DNA of 64,000 nt, from contig NZ_BAFX01000065.1 in assembly GCF_000308815.1 (NCBI RefSeq), forward strand, positions 30,914-94,913, read 5' to 3'. The position numbers and the translations under genes were made by a program. Each line of letters opens with the position of its first letter. Within the stretch, counting starts at the first letter, position 1. The stretch comes from Nocardia concava NBRC 100430 (lineage in GTDB: Bacteria > Actinomycetota > Actinomycetes > Mycobacteriales > Mycobacteriaceae). Under the pieces are notes generated by a model. That model did no database searches, was not told the origin of the DNA, and was given only the letters and a program-made list of their open reading frames with translations. Shown piece by piece: positions 53,862 through 64,000 of this stretch.

Positions 53862-54313
53862 GCTTCCTCCTTCGTGAACAGGGACTTGTACTGTCCGTAA
53901 CCCTCGGCCTCGAGATCATCGAGGTGAATGAATCGCAGCGCCGCGGAATTGATGCAATAGCGCAGCCCGCCGGCCTCGCGCGGCCCGTCGGGGAAGACGT
54001 GCCCGAGATGGCTGTTGCCGTTGAACGACCGCACCTCGGTCCGCACCATGAAATGGCTCATGTCCCGCTTCTCGACCACGTTCTCGGACTCGATCGGCTT
54101 GGTGAAACTCGGCCACCCCGATCCGCTCTCGAACTTGTCGGTCGAGGCGAACAACGGCTCCCCCGACACCACGTCCACATAGATCCCGGGCTCATGGTTG
54201 TCCCAGTACTCCCCCGTGAACGCCCGCTCGGTCCCGTTCTCCTGGGTGACGTGGTACTGCTCAGGCGACAGCGCGGCCACGGCCGCCGGATTCCGGTTGT
54301 ACTCCCGTGTCAC
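53858..54313 (-). CDS. msrB: Peptide methionine-R-sulfoxide reductase MsrB, no metal site
   Basis: Repairs the R-diastereomer, 151 residues. [13 protein letters not shown] contains the catalytic Cys, and [22 protein letters not shown] and [13 protein letters not shown] are signatures. The two CxxC zinc motifs of many MsrB proteins are absent, as in the B. subtilis type. The position where that type has a resolving Cys (SxCGWPSF) is SGSGWPSF here, so regeneration may need a direct external thiol. It precedes and overlaps msrA. Confidence 0.95.
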   Translation of the reverse strand: MTREYNRNPAAVAALSPEQYHVTQENGTERAFTGEYWDNHEPGIYVDVVSGEPLFASTDKFESGSGWPSFTKPIESENVVEKRDMSHFMVRTEVRSFNGNSHLGHVFPDGPREAGGLRYCINSAALRFIHLDDLEAEGYGQYKSLFTKEEA

Positions 54314-54456
54314 TTGACCTCCTTTATCGGCCTCAGCTACAACTCACCTTGCCTGCTGGATAGTCCGGCCTCAACTCCGCGTCATACTTCTGTCACCATT
54401 GGCCACGGGGGCGTCGTTCACCGGCGGAAACGGCCTGGACAGGCATACTCACCAGC

Positions 54457-55149
54457 GTGAGCACGCCCGGGAAAGACAGCGATGACGACCAGGTACCGGC
54501 ATGGGCGCGGAAGACCGCCGGGGAATCGCGGTGGGCGGCGACGGCCGCCATCGTCGGCATTCTGATCGTGCAGTTCTATCTGCCCGCGCAGTTCACCGTT
54601 GGACCGCGGTGGCTGGTCCCGGGCATCGGGCTGATCCTGCTGTTCGTGGCGATCATCGCCAGCCCGTTCCGATTGGACCGGGAGGAACGATGGCTGCGCC
54701 GATTCAGCCTCACGCTGATGGCACTGCTCGGATTCTCGCTGGTGTGGTCGGTGTATCACCTGGTGACGGGCCTCATCGACGGCGCGGTCAGCAATAACGC
54801 CGCCGGACTGCTCAGCTCCGGCGGCGCCATCTGGCTGTCCAATGTTCTCGTATTCGCGCTCTGGTACTGGGAATTCGATCGTGGTGGCCCCGCCGCCCGC
54901 GCCCACGCCCGCAAGCCCTACCCGGATTTCCTCTGGGTCCAGATGCAGAACCCCGATCTGACCGATCCGGAATGGGAGCCGGAATTCCCCGACTACCTCT
55001 ATCTATCTTTCACCAACGCAACGGCTTTCAGCCCCACCGACGTCATGCCGATGTCCCGCTGGGCGAAAACCCTGATGATGATCCAGTCGGCGGTCTCCCT
55101 GATCACCGTCAGCCTGGTCATCGCCCGCGCGGTGAACGTGCTGAAGTGA
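54457..55149 (+). CDS. Four-helix membrane protein, function unknown
   Basis: A 230-residue protein with a charged N-terminus (KDSDDDQVPAWARK), helices at about 28-45, 52-68, 85-105 and 120-140, and a last hydrophobic stretch before the C-terminus. The tail FLWVQMQNPDLTDPEWEPEFPDYLYLSFTNATAFSPTD (in outline) recalls pentameric or DUF1345-like membrane proteins, without certainty. The start is GTG. It is divergent from msrB and converges with the next gene at four bases. Confidence 0.7.
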   Translation: MSTPGKDSDDDQVPAWARKTAGESRWAATAAIVGILIVQFYLPAQFTVGPRWLVPGIGLILLFVAIIASPFRLDREERWLRRFSLTLMALLGFSLVWSVYHLVTGLIDGAVSNNAAGLLSSGGAIWLSNVLVFALWYWEFDRGGPAARAHARKPYPDFLWVQMQNPDLTDPEWEPEFPDYLYLSFTNATAFSPTDVMPMSRWAKTLMMIQSAVSLITVSLVIARAVNVLK

Positions 55150-55153
55150 GGCG

Positions 55154-55741
55154 TCAGGTCAGCACGGAGACGTCGCTGACGAGCCATGACCGATCGGCCT
55201 GCTGTTCCAGTGATACCGTCACGGCCGCCAGACGCGCGGGAGGATTGGGGTCCGCCGGCCGCGATACCGACTGTTTGGTCGCGACGAGCACCTGCGCCTT
55301 GTGATCGCCGACCGACACCACGCCACAATGGTTTTCGATCACCTTGCTGCGAATCTGCTGTGATATGACGGTGTCCTTCAAGGTGGCGACCGTATCGGAG
55401 TATGACTTCTGGAAGCCGGCCGTGCTGGCGGCCAGCAGAGCGTCGTTGTGCTTGTCGAACTCCGTGTAGTCGTAGCTCCCGAACAGCGTCATGAAATCGC
55501 ACGCGGCCGCCTGCGCGGACTTGGCATCGGTATCGGATGCCGTCTCGTTCTTCTCGCCGGAGTACAGGACCAAACCCGTCACCGTACCGGCGACGCCCAG
55601 CACCGCGAGAAATCCGGCCAGACACGCGATCACAACCGGAACGACCGAACGCCGCGGCGGCGAGACCAGCGGCGGTTGACTCGGCGGAGGATACGGCGAC
55701 TGATACGGCTGCGGAACTTCTTGCTGCGGCTGTTGTGTCAT
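55154..55741 (-). CDS. Mce-associated-like single-pass membrane protein
   Basis: A 195-residue protein. A Pro/Gln-rich cytoplasmic N-terminus (QQPQQEVPQPYQSPYPPP) is followed by one helix (VVPVVIACLAGFLAVLGVAG) and an external domain with two Cys (AAACDFMTLFG and NHCGVVSV), probably a disulfide. The β-rich end QVLVATKQSV...RSWLVSDVSVL resembles Mce-associated or lipoprotein LpqH-like accessory domains. Function is not known. Four bases separate its stop-side from a small membrane protein gene upstream. Confidence 0.65.
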   Translation of the reverse strand: MTQQPQQEVPQPYQSPYPPPSQPPLVSPPRRSVVPVVIACLAGFLAVLGVAGTVTGLVLYSGEKNETASDTDAKSAQAAACDFMTLFGSYDYTEFDKHNDALLAASTAGFQKSYSDTVATLKDTVISQQIRSKVIENHCGVVSVGDHKAQVLVATKQSVSRPADPNPPARLAAVTVSLEQQADRSWLVSDVSVLT

Positions 55742-55744
55742 CGG

Positions 55745-55978
55745 TCAGCGGTTGAAGAACATGTCGGCGATGACCATGATCACCGCGACCGCGACGAAGA
55801 GGGCGGCGAAGCCGATGGATTGGCCGATGGTGCCGACGATTCCGGCGGTGAGGAAGAGGGTGAGGACCGGGGCCCAGACGAACATGTCTGGCGGGCCGAA
55901 GGTGCGCTTCTTGCGGGCGACGGCGGCGCTGGGGGCGGGCTGGCGACGTTGCTGGGTGGCGCGTCCGGGTGTAGTCAC
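55745..55978 (-). CDS. Small two-helix membrane protein
   Basis: A 77-residue protein with a basic N-terminus (TTPGRATQQRRQP...ARKKRTFGPPD) and two hydrophobic segments (FVWAPVLTLFLTAGIVGTIG and FAALFVAVAVIMVIADMFF). GTG at 55978 gives the compact form; an in-frame extension upstream into hemH is not needed. It starts 11 bases after the hemH stop and may be the last gene of the fabG1-inhA-hemH transcript. The family is unrecognised. Confidence 0.65.
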   Translation of the reverse strand: MTTPGRATQQRRQPAPSAAVARKKRTFGPPDMFVWAPVLTLFLTAGIVGTIGQSIGFAALFVAVAVIMVIADMFFNR

Positions 55979-55988
55979 CTGGGCGAGA

Positions 55989-57056
55989 CTACAATTCGCC
56001 CGCGGTTCGCGCCATTTCGGGACGGCGTGGCGGGAGGGCACAGCAGCCGACGGCGCAGGGGGTGCCGTTGACGGTGCAGCCGAGGGCGGTGATATCGCTC
56101 AGACGCGCCGGGCTCGCGCCGGAAATGTGCTCCTCCACCAAGTCCGCGACCATCTGGGCGAAGCGGGCGTCGGGGCCGGGGGTGGCGGCGCGGGCGAAGG
56201 CCATACCCAGTTCGGCGGCACGGTCTTTCGCCTCGTTGTCGAGGTCCCAGATGACCTCGAGGTGGTCGGATACGAAGCCGACGGGGCACACCACGACCGC
56301 GTCCACGCCCTGTTCGGAGAGCGCCTCGAGGTGGTCGACGATGTCGGGATCCAGCCACGGGACCTGCGGCGGGCCGGAGCGGGACTGCCAAACCAGGTCG
56401 TAGGCGTCGAATCCGGTTGCGGCGGCACACAATCGGGCCGCCTCGGCGACCTGGCGGCTGTAGAGGCGCTGTTCGGTGGTCGGGCCCGAGGCGATATCGG
56501 CGGACACCGGCACCGAATGCGCGGTGAACACCAACCGCGCCGTATCCCGCTTGTCCTGCGGCAGTTCCGCCACGGCCGCGCGGATCGCGTCCGCAAATGC
56601 CGCGATGAACAGCGGATGGTCGAAATACTGTCGCAGCTTGGTCAATTCGGGCGCGTCGGCCACCGCGGCCCGGGCGCGCACGATGTCCTCGTGATACTGC
56701 AGGCACCCGGAGTAGCCGCCCCACGCGGAGGTCGGGAACACCAGCGCCGACCGGATCCCGTCGGCATGCATGCGCTCCACGGTGTCCTCGACCATCGGAT
56801 GCCAGTTCCGATTGCCGAAATACACCGGCAGATCGATTCCGCGCGCGGCGAATTCGGCCTCGACGGCCTTGATGATGTCGAGATTCAAAGCATTGATCGG
56901 CGACACCCCGCCGAAGTGCAGATAGTGCTGCGCGACTTCGGCGAGACGCTCGGGCGGGATGCCCCGGCCCCGAGTGACGTTCTCCAGGAACGGCATCACG
57001 TCTTCGGGGCGTTCCGGGCCGCCGAAGGACAGGAACAGCAGCGCTTCGGCGGCCAC
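55989..57056 (-). CDS. hemH: Ferrochelatase (coproporphyrin III type)
   Basis: Inserts iron into a porphyrin. In actinobacteria this enzyme (CpfC) acts on coproporphyrin III in the coproporphyrin-dependent haem pathway. [22 protein letters not shown] opens the fold, and VFTAHSVPV holds the catalytic His. A C-terminal cluster [14 protein letters not shown] plus Cys in [10 protein letters not shown] can provide the [2Fe-2S] ligands known for actinobacterial enzymes (inference). The start is GTG; 355 residues. It lies 29 bases after inhA, the same order as Rv1483-Rv1485. Confidence 0.94.
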   Translation of the reverse strand: MAAEALLFLSFGGPERPEDVMPFLENVTRGRGIPPERLAEVAQHYLHFGGVSPINALNLDIIKAVEAEFAARGIDLPVYFGNRNWHPMVEDTVERMHADGIRSALVFPTSAWGGYSGCLQYHEDIVRARAAVADAPELTKLRQYFDHPLFIAAFADAIRAAVAELPQDKRDTARLVFTAHSVPVSADIASGPTTEQRLYSRQVAEAARLCAAATGFDAYDLVWQSRSGPPQVPWLDPDIVDHLEALSEQGVDAVVVCPVGFVSDHLEVIWDLDNEAKDRAAELGMAFARAATPGPDARFAQMVADLVEEHISGASPARLSDITALGCTVNGTPCAVGCCALPPRRPEMARTAGEL

Positions 57057-57085
57057 GGAAAACTCCCTTCAGACTTGCGGGCAGA

Positions 57086-57925
57086 TCAGTTCGCGCCGAA
57101 ACCGTCGGCCGGGAACCAGGTGTTGTGCGAGGCGCCGCCGTCGACGTAGATGATCGAACCGGTGGTGCCCGGCAGCCAATCCGACAGCAGCGTCACCACG
57201 GACTTGGCGACCACGGTCGGGTCGTCGACATCCCAGCCGATCGGGGACGCGCCGTCCCAGTAGGTGTTGAGCATGTTCAGCTGCTTGGCGTCATCGGTGG
57301 CGGTGCCCGCGATGGCCTTGGCTGCCAGGGTCTTGATCGGGCCCGCGGCGATCAGGTTGGAGCGAACCTTCTTGGCCTCGCCCACCTCTCGCGCCACGTA
57401 CCGGTTCACCGACTCGAGCGCGGCCTTGGCCACACCCATCCAGTTGTAGTACGGCATGGCGGTGCGCGGATCGAAGTCCATGCCCACGATGGAGCCGCCC
57501 TCGTTCATGACCGGCAGCACGGCGCGGGCCAGCGAGGCGTAGGACCAGGCCGAGATCTCGAAGGCCTTGGCGGCGTCGGCGCCCGGGCCGTCCAGGAACG
57601 GCAGGGCCTCGGGACCCATCAGGGTGCGCGGCGCGAACGCGATCGAGTGCAGCACACCGTCGATGCCCTCGGGCGCCAGTTCGCGGACCTTGTCGGCGAG
57701 CTCGGCGAGGTTCTCCTCATTGGTCACGTCCAGGCCGATGGCCGGGGGGACCTCCTGCGGCAGGCGCTTGGCGATGCGGTCGATGAGCCGCAGGCGCTCC
57801 GGAATACCGGTGATGATCACCTTCGCGCCCTGCTCCTGCGCCTTGGCCGCGGCGTGGAAAGCGATGGACGAGTCGGTGATGATGCCGGTGATGAGGACGG
57901 TTTTGCCGTCGAGCAATCCAGCCAT
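57086..57925 (-). CDS. inhA: Enoyl-ACP reductase InhA
   Basis: NADH-dependent enoyl reductase of FAS-II, needed to lengthen meromycolate chains, and the isoniazid target in mycobacteria. [20 protein letters not shown] is the NAD site, [10 protein letters not shown] the strand-4 segment, [18 protein letters not shown] holds the catalytic Tyr and Lys, and [13 protein letters not shown] and [14 protein letters not shown] complete it. The 279 residues are about ten more than in M. tuberculosis. It follows fabG1 by 70 bases. Confidence 0.95.
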   Translation of the reverse strand: MAGLLDGKTVLITGIITDSSIAFHAAAKAQEQGAKVIITGIPERLRLIDRIAKRLPQEVPPAIGLDVTNEENLAELADKVRELAPEGIDGVLHSIAFAPRTLMGPEALPFLDGPGADAAKAFEISAWSYASLARAVLPVMNEGGSIVGMDFDPRTAMPYYNWMGVAKAALESVNRYVAREVGEAKKVRSNLIAAGPIKTLAAKAIAGTATDDAKQLNMLNTYWDGASPIGWDVDDPTVVAKSVVTLLSDWLPGTTGSIIYVDGGASHNTWFPADGFGAN

Positions 57926-57995
57926 GGGGTGGTCGGTTCTCCTCGTTATCAGAATGCTGGGGACGTGGCGATCGGGTCGAGCCTGAGCGAGAAGC

Positions 57996-59786
<1,791 letters not shown>

Positions 59787-59790
<4 letters not shown>

Positions 59791-60761
59791 TGCCGCGGCA
59801 CCCGTCCGGCATTCGGGGCGCCGAAGGTGTGGCGCCGGGTGGACACGAATCGGACCACGTCCGCGATCCAGTCGCGATCGGTGCGCAGCGTCATCACCGG
59901 CGCGCCACAGGCGCGCAGCGCCTGCTCCACCTGATTGCGATGCTGCTGGGCCGCACGCGCGAAATCGGCACGGAGCGTGGGGGTCACACTGAATTCCCGG
60001 GTCCGGCCCGTCTCCGGGTCGTGCAGGACGACATCGCCGATGTCCGGGAGTTCCAGATCGCGGGGATCGAGGACCTCGACGCCGAGCAGATCGTGGCGGC
60101 CGGAAATGGCGCGCAGCGAACGCTGCCAGTCGATTTCGCCGAGGAAGTCCGAGATCACCACGGCCAGACCGCGTTTGCGCTGCGGCCGGCGCAGGGCCTC
60201 GATGGCCTCGCGCAGATCACCGCGCACGCCGTCGGCGGCGTGCGGGGCGGTGGCGATGCGGCGCAGCATGGCCTGCTCGTGCACGCGGCCGCTGCGGGCC
60301 GGAATGCGGATCAGCTGCTGGCCGGTGGCCACCACCGCACCGATCCGATTGCCGCCGCCGCTGGTCAGATGCGTGACCGCGGCCGCCGCGGCGACCACCA
60401 GATCCCGCTTCTCGCACAGCGCGGTACCGAAGTCGAGGCTGGCCGACAGGTCGATCACCAGCCAGGTCTCGAGTTCCCGGTCGGCGATCATCTGCCGCAC
60501 GTGCGGATGGGTGGTGCGGGCGGTGACCGACCAATCCATCTGCCGCACATCGTCGCCCGGCTGATACATGCGGGCATCGCCGGGTTCGGAGCCGGGGCCC
60601 GGGATCAGGCCGAGGTGGTCACCGTGCAGCACGCCGTCCAGGCGTCGGCGCACGGTGAGTTCGAGCGTCTTCAACGCCGCGGTCAACCGGGGATCGGTCA
60701 ACTGCCCCTGCCGGAAGGAGGGCGGGGCGTGCGTGGAGTCGCTGGGGGGGGAGATGGTCAC
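59787..60761 (-). CDS. DUF58 domain protein (MoxR-associated)
   Basis: A 324-residue cytoplasmic protein. MYQPGDDVRQMDWSVTART is the DUF58 signature near residue 70, after which a VWA-like fold carries LVIDLSASLDFG, a MIDAS-like motif. VVISDFLGEIDWQ and GVEVLDPRDLELPDIG follow. The GTG at 60761 is chosen because it leaves a 23-base gap to moxR and a family-like N-terminus. Rv1480 is the counterpart. Confidence 0.9.
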
Positions 60762-60784
60762 GGGCGCAATCGATTCCGACGGCC

Positions 60785-62017
<1,233 letters not shown>

Positions 62018-62134
62018 CCCCGCTTTCGCCTTGGTCTCTGTGCGTTCGGTCCCAACTATTCCAGGTATCTCGCGTGATTGCCGCACCCGGCTGCGATCGG
62101 CGCGCGAATTTCGGGTCTGAAATGTGTGTTTCAG

Positions 62135-62983
62135 CTATTTCGCGGCCGGATCCGCGTCACGTCGAGTGAGTTCACGCAATGCCCGCTCCGACGGCGTGCC
62201 GGGCTCTGCGCTGTAGAGGACCAGAGCGCGAACGCCCGGGTCGGCGGGCAGATTCAGGAATTCGAAGTCCAGGTGGAGTTCACCGACGCGCGGGTGGTCG
62301 AGGTGATAGCGGCCGTGCGCGATGTCGGCGACGTCGTGCGTCTCCCACATGTACCGGAACTGATCGCTGGCGGTGGTCATGGCGGTGATCAGCTCGCGCA
62401 GTCGCGTGTCGTCGGGGCGGGCGCTGGCCCGCAGGCGCAGGTAGGTGACGACCCGGCGGGCGATGTCGGGCCAGGTGGGAGCCGCGACGCGACGGACGTT
62501 GTCGTTCAGGAACATCAGGTGCGCCCAGGTGCGTTCGGCGACGGGGACGGTCGCGAAATCGATGTCGAAGACCAAGGCGGCGGCGCGGTTCCACGCGAGG
62601 ATGTCGGTGTGGTGGCCGACCACGTAGGCGGGCGTCGGGTCGAGCGAGTCGACGAGCTGCCGCAATCGCGGCCGGACCTGCGGCGTCACGGGCAGATCGG
62701 ACGCCGGTGGGTGGGCGAGGTTGTGGAGGTGCCGGCGTTCGTCGGGGTCCAGGCGCAGCGCGGTGGCTACGGCGGCGATGACCGAATCCGAGACATTGTC
62801 GAGGCGGCCGCGTTCGAAGCGAACGTAATAGTCCGCGCTGATGCCCGCCACCTGGGCGAGTTCCTCGCGGCGCAGGCCCGGGACGCGGCGGCGGGTGCCG
62901 TAGACGGTCAAGCCCACGTCCTCGGGCCGCAGCCGGGCCCGGCGCGAGCGCAGGAACGCGCCGATCTGAGAGGTCTCCTCCAC
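62135..62983 (-). CDS. XRE-type regulator with MmyB-like ligand domain
   Basis: A 282-residue regulator. The N-terminal HTH (AFLRSRRARLRPEDVGL, RRVPGLRREELAQVAGISADYYVRFERGR in outline) is joined to a C-terminal MmyB-like domain (PTPAYVVGHHTDILAWNRAAALVF and HLDHPRVGELHLDFEFLNL), a PAS-like fold that in some members binds fatty acids. The start is GTG at 62983. It is divergent from an isochorismatase gene, with an inverted repeat between them, so that gene pair is its likely target. Confidence 0.9.
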   Translation of the reverse strand: MEETSQIGAFLRSRRARLRPEDVGLTVYGTRRRVPGLRREELAQVAGISADYYVRFERGRLDNVSDSVIAAVATALRLDPDERRHLHNLAHPPASDLPVTPQVRPRLRQLVDSLDPTPAYVVGHHTDILAWNRAAALVFDIDFATVPVAERTWAHLMFLNDNVRRVAAPTWPDIARRVVTYLRLRASARPDDTRLRELITAMTTASDQFRYMWETHDVADIAHGRYHLDHPRVGELHLDFEFLNLPADPGVRALVLYSAEPGTPSERALRELTRRDADPAAK

Positions 62984-63013
62984 GACCGGAAATCTTATGG
63001 GGGTTCCGGCAAA

Positions 63014-63036
63014 CCCCGGTTCGGGTGAGACCGGGG
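63014..63036. promoter_or_regulatory. Inverted repeat between XRE and isochorismatase genes
   Basis: CCCCGGT at 63014-63020 pairs with ACCGGGG at 63030-63036 across nine bases. It lies 31 bases upstream of the XRE start and 49 bases before the isochorismatase ATG. It is a plausible operator of the XRE regulator. Confidence 0.45.
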
Positions 63037-63085
63037 ATGAACACGGTACTGGTTCGCGATTGCGGCCGCGCCCAGGCTGATTCGT

Positions 63086-63694
63086 ATGAAACGAGCCCTG
63101 ATCGTCATCGACGTCCAGAACGAGTACGTGGTCGGGAACCTGCCCATCGCCTATCCCCCGCTGGATATCAGCCTGGCCAATATCGCGGCGGCCATGGATG
63201 CGGCGAACGACGCCGGGATACCGATCGCTGTCGTGCAGCACATCGCTCCCCCGGAATCCCCGCTCTTCGCGCAGGGCAGCACGGGTTTCGCGCTGCACCC
63301 CACCGTGGCCGAACGGCCCTACGACCTGCTGGTGGAGAAGACCTTGCCCTCCAGCTTCACCGGCACCGAACTGGGGCGGTGGCTGACCGAGCGCGCCGTG
63401 GACACCCTCGTGATCTGCGGTTACATGACCCAGAACTGCGATGAGTCGACCGCGCGCGAGGCCGCGCACCGCGGCTTCGCCGTCGAATTCCTCTCCGACG
63501 CGACCGGCACCCTCGCCATGGCCAACCAGGCCGGGTCGATCGCCGCCAAGGAACTGCACGAGTCGGTGCTGGTGGTGCTGCAATCCCGGTTCGCGGCGGT
63601 CGCCACCACCGCGGACTGGATCGAATCCGTCACGCACGGAACCGAACTGGCGCGCTCCGGCATTCTCGCCAGCGCTCTCGCGGCGCGGCCGTGA
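63086..63694 (+). CDS. Isochorismatase-like cysteine hydrolase
   Basis: A 202-residue hydrolase. LIVIDVQNEYV has the catalytic Asp, LVEKTLPSSFTGTEL the Lys and ICGYMTQNCDESTAREAAHRG the nucleophile Cys, the full triad. Members cut amides and ureides such as nicotinamide, or act on carbamoyl compounds; true isochorismatase activity is not implied. Its stop overlaps the GTG of the next gene. An XRE regulator lies opposite. Confidence 0.9.
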   Translation: MKRALIVIDVQNEYVVGNLPIAYPPLDISLANIAAAMDAANDAGIPIAVVQHIAPPESPLFAQGSTGFALHPTVAERPYDLLVEKTLPSSFTGTELGRWLTERAVDTLVICGYMTQNCDESTAREAAHRGFAVEFLSDATGTLAMANQAGSIAAKELHESVLVVLQSRFAAVATTADWIESVTHGTELARSGILASALAARP

Positions 63695-64000
63695 CCGGAT
63701 CGCCGCACATTCCGGCGGCCCTGGATCTGGCGGCGGTGGCGGTCGGCGCGCTCGCGGGCGCGGTGACCGCCACCGTGCGGGCGCGCGCCGATCGCATCGA
63801 CGTGATCGGTGTCGCGGTCATCGCCATCGCGACCGGTCTGGGCGGGAGCATGCTGCGCGATATCGCGCTCGGGCAGACACCGGCCGCGCTGCGCAGCGAC
63901 GGCTATCTCGTCGCGGCACTGGCCGCCGCGGGTGCGGGAATGATCTTCGCGCACTGGCTGATTCGCGCATCGATGGTCATCGCGGTGCTCGATGCCGCGG
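63691..64000 (+). CDS. TRIC channel (UPF0126) membrane protein, 3' end outside window
   Basis: The visible 103 codons start at GTG 63691 in a four-base overlap with the isochorismatase stop. LDLAAVAVGALAGAVTA is the first helix. DVIGVAVIAIATGLGGSMLRDIALGQTPAALR is, in outline, the UPF0126/TRIC hallmark (Gly-Gly kink, R-D-x-x-L/I-x-G and a following P). A third helix starts at LVAALAAAGAGMIFAHWL. Trimeric K+-selective channels belong to this family. The gene continues beyond the end of the window. Confidence 0.85.
   Translation, partial: MTGSPHIPAALDLAAVAVGALAGAVTATVRARADRIDVIGVAVIAIATGLGGSMLRDIALGQTPAALRSDGYLVAALAAAGAGMIFAHWLIRASMVIAVLDAA

Overview
The window is high-GC actinobacterial DNA that most resembles a mycolic-acid-containing genus such as Nocardia (inference). 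The reasons are a fabG1-inhA pair (mycolate FAS-II) with hemH, an antigen-85-type mycolyltransferase, a resuscitation-promoting factor, a perfect KstR-type operator, and a methylmalonyl-CoA mutase operon. On the minus strand, from right to left, the genes run moxR, DUF58, VWA, fabG1, inhA, hemH, then nfeD and an SPFH gene, then mutA, mutB, meaB, with a TVP38-family gene opposite mutA. This is the order I recall for M. tuberculosis Rv1479 to Rv1496, but here the block is split by two insertions of about 14 kb each.

Layout. 1-8.3 kb: partial type II thioesterase, CaiB-type CoA transferase, DHA2 drug-efflux MFS pump, TetR regulator divergent from a flavin monooxygenase across a clear operator, then a nucleoside hydrolase coupled to an amidohydrolase. 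8.3-10.2 kb: peroxide-response operon ohrR-ohr-oxidoreductase with an 18-bp palindrome at its head. 10.3-17.3 kb: HsaA-like flavin monooxygenase behind a KstR box, a one-module NRPS (C-A-T-TE) overlapping a DUF6875 gene, and a mycolyltransferase. 17.3-19.8 kb: DUF222/HNH gene, a 570-bp gene-poor tract and a DoxX-like gene. 19.8-26.8 kb: mutA-mutB-meaB-GNAT and membrane proteins.

27-29.3 kb: a three-gene phosphorelay (NarL-type regulator, receiver-only protein, histidine kinase). 29.4-40.1 kb: a sulfonate-type sulfur-scavenging region with two complete SsuABC/TauABC-type transporters, an MBL hydrolase, an IclR regulator, a DszA/NtaA-type monooxygenase and a TauD-type dioxygenase. A small ORF with tandem cysteine codons overlaps the start of the second transporter operon. 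An Rpf gene lies between the two transporters, with a CRP-like site and a structured leader. 40-44.8 kb: SPFH/NfeD pair, DUF3097, a hypothetical, and a VOC gene overlapped by a convergent AraC gene. 44.8-55.7 kb: accessory enzymes, two regulated flavin/acyl-CoA loci, msrB-msrA and membrane proteins. 55.7-62 kb: the mycolate/haem/MoxR block. 62-64 kb: an XRE regulator divergent from an isochorismatase coupled to a TRIC channel gene that runs off the end.

The most useful unexplained signals are a strictly phased TGCA array before the AraC gene, the double-cysteine small ORF ahead of the sulfonate operon, the 15-bp-phased repeats before a flavin monooxygenase, the rpf leader, and the NRPS-DUF6875 pair. 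No tRNA, rRNA, CRISPR array or insertion sequence was recognised. Family assignments come from reading motifs by eye, without database searches.
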